Of a stretch of 64,000 nucleotides of DNA, positions 63,186-64,000 are shown in pieces (the stretch's first letter is position 1; each line of letters opens with the position of its first letter). A program made the translations under genes and the position numbers. The notes below the pieces were generated by a model. The model saw only the letters and a program-made list of their open reading frames with translations. It was not told where the DNA came from and did not search any database. Source of the stretch: Allacma fusca (taxonomy: Eukaryota; Arthropoda; Collembola; Symphypleona; Sminthuridae). The stretch lies in assembly GCA_947179485.1 (NCBI GenBank), contig OX359250.1:3989661-4053660 (forward strand), written 5' to 3'.

Positions 63186-63349
63186 GTCAATAGCTAAACC
63201 ATTTTTACGTGTTCTTGACGCAGTCAATTCCACCAAGAGCTAAGTATTTGAAACATTGCTTTATTACACTCTCAACTTGGCTATATAAATAAACACGGTT
63301 TTCTTTTCCTATTGAAGCTTTCGAAGGATCTTTTTACTTTAGACATGCC

Positions 63350-63960
63350 ACTGGGACCATTAACGACTCAACTTAGTCTACTCCGCTGAAGACAAATGCA
63401 CTCTGCTGCTTTTTCAACCTTTCTATTGGGAGTACGCCCATCAGAGGAGGCCTGGGTTTGACCATCAGTACTTTACAATGCTGACATTGGAAAAAAAACA
63501 TTTCTTCAACTCAGCTCTCATATGTAGAATCCAATGTTTCTGCCTCAAACTACAAAGAACTGTCTTGATTCCATGGTGATTTCTTTGTTCATGGTAATAC
63601 TGGAGGAATAACTTCGTATAACCAGATTTGGTTCGAGTATGACAAGGAATTTAGTTTCCTCACTCACATCCTCTGTACGTTCAATACGCCCCCGAACTCT
63701 CAATACACAATTTTGATCTAAGAATGGTGAAAGATTTAACGATCTATATAGTTGCCCTCCTTTCTCCAGTTTTGCTACATCTCCTGGAAAACTTTCCCGT
63801 TGAACAACCTTGCACCATATTTTCTGAGAAAACTCAACTCTCTTTTATAGATAATTCACATCCGACTAATTCTTTGCGTAGTCGTTTGAGTTTCCAGCTG
63901 CGAACATATCCCAGGTACCAAGCTGTAATCCACAAGTAGTAGACGCGCTTCATTATTACA
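63350..63960 (-). pseudogene. BEL/Pao-like LTR-retrotransposon pol fragment
   Basis: Minus-strand reading includes VVQRESFPGDVAKLEKG, then LSPFLDQNCVLRVRGRIER and TKFLVILEP. The order F-x-x-E, L-x-P-F-L-D-x-x-x-x-L-R-V-x-G-R-I, then I-L-x matches the region before and into the integrase zinc-binding domain of BEL/Pao elements. Stops follow at about 63,540 and beyond. The rest of the element would lie past the window edge. Confidence 0.65.
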
Positions 63961-64000
63961 TCATTCGCGTTTTTGAATGTATTAAGAAAATTATAAAAGC

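Overview
This window is AT-rich, intron-rich nuclear DNA from an animal. It has long introns full of decayed DNA transposons, many microsatellites, short exons with canonical GT..AG borders, and one 200-N scaffold gap. Sequence style suggests an arthropod, perhaps a copepod-type crustacean. That is an inference from composition and repeat content; no marker in the window proves it.

The window is dominated by one plus-strand gene with 17 coding exons spread over about 49.5 kb (8907-58409). The ORFs do not show it as one unit, but the exons join in consistent phase into a 642-residue transmembrane collagen of the MACIT group (vertebrate types XIII, XXIII and XXV). It has a short cytosolic N-terminus, a type II membrane anchor, a juxtamembrane heptad segment, a Ser-rich linker, a furin-type RVRR site and a CSC motif. 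Four Gly-X-Y blocks (residues 86-151, 199-270, 285-431, 456-596) follow, separated by three non-collagenous breaks. The C-terminus carries the diagnostic GLDAPCP...GPDGLP.PGC signature and then an acidic His/Asp/Tyr tail. Two RGD tripeptides, three basic clusters and one Gly-to-Ala break in a triple helix are visible. Nearly all introns are phase 0; only introns 1 and 8 are phase 1.

Layout: 1-8906 is upstream DNA with a clear hAT-type TIR element (5544-6078) and no recognisable gene. 8907-9162 is exon 1. 9163-23951 is a 14.8 kb first intron. 23952-44240 holds exons 2-6, with two introns of about 8.4 and 10.7 kb that carry two copies of a 1.2 kb repeat encoding a conserved 70-aa ORF. 46637-50316 is a dense cluster of exons 7-12. 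50317-57400 is a 7.1 kb intron holding a textbook 828-bp non-autonomous hAT element with a perfect 8-bp target duplication, a decayed hAT transposase, and a perfect inverted repeat flanking the sequence gap. 57401-58409 holds exons 13-17. 58410-64000 is downstream DNA with a fold-back element, a dead hAT C-terminal domain and a minus-strand BEL/Pao-like pol fragment running to the window edge.

No tRNA, rRNA, CRISPR array or second intact host gene could be supported. The collagen model was assembled by eye from splice sites and reading frame. UTR boundaries, promoter and any alternative exons are unknown.
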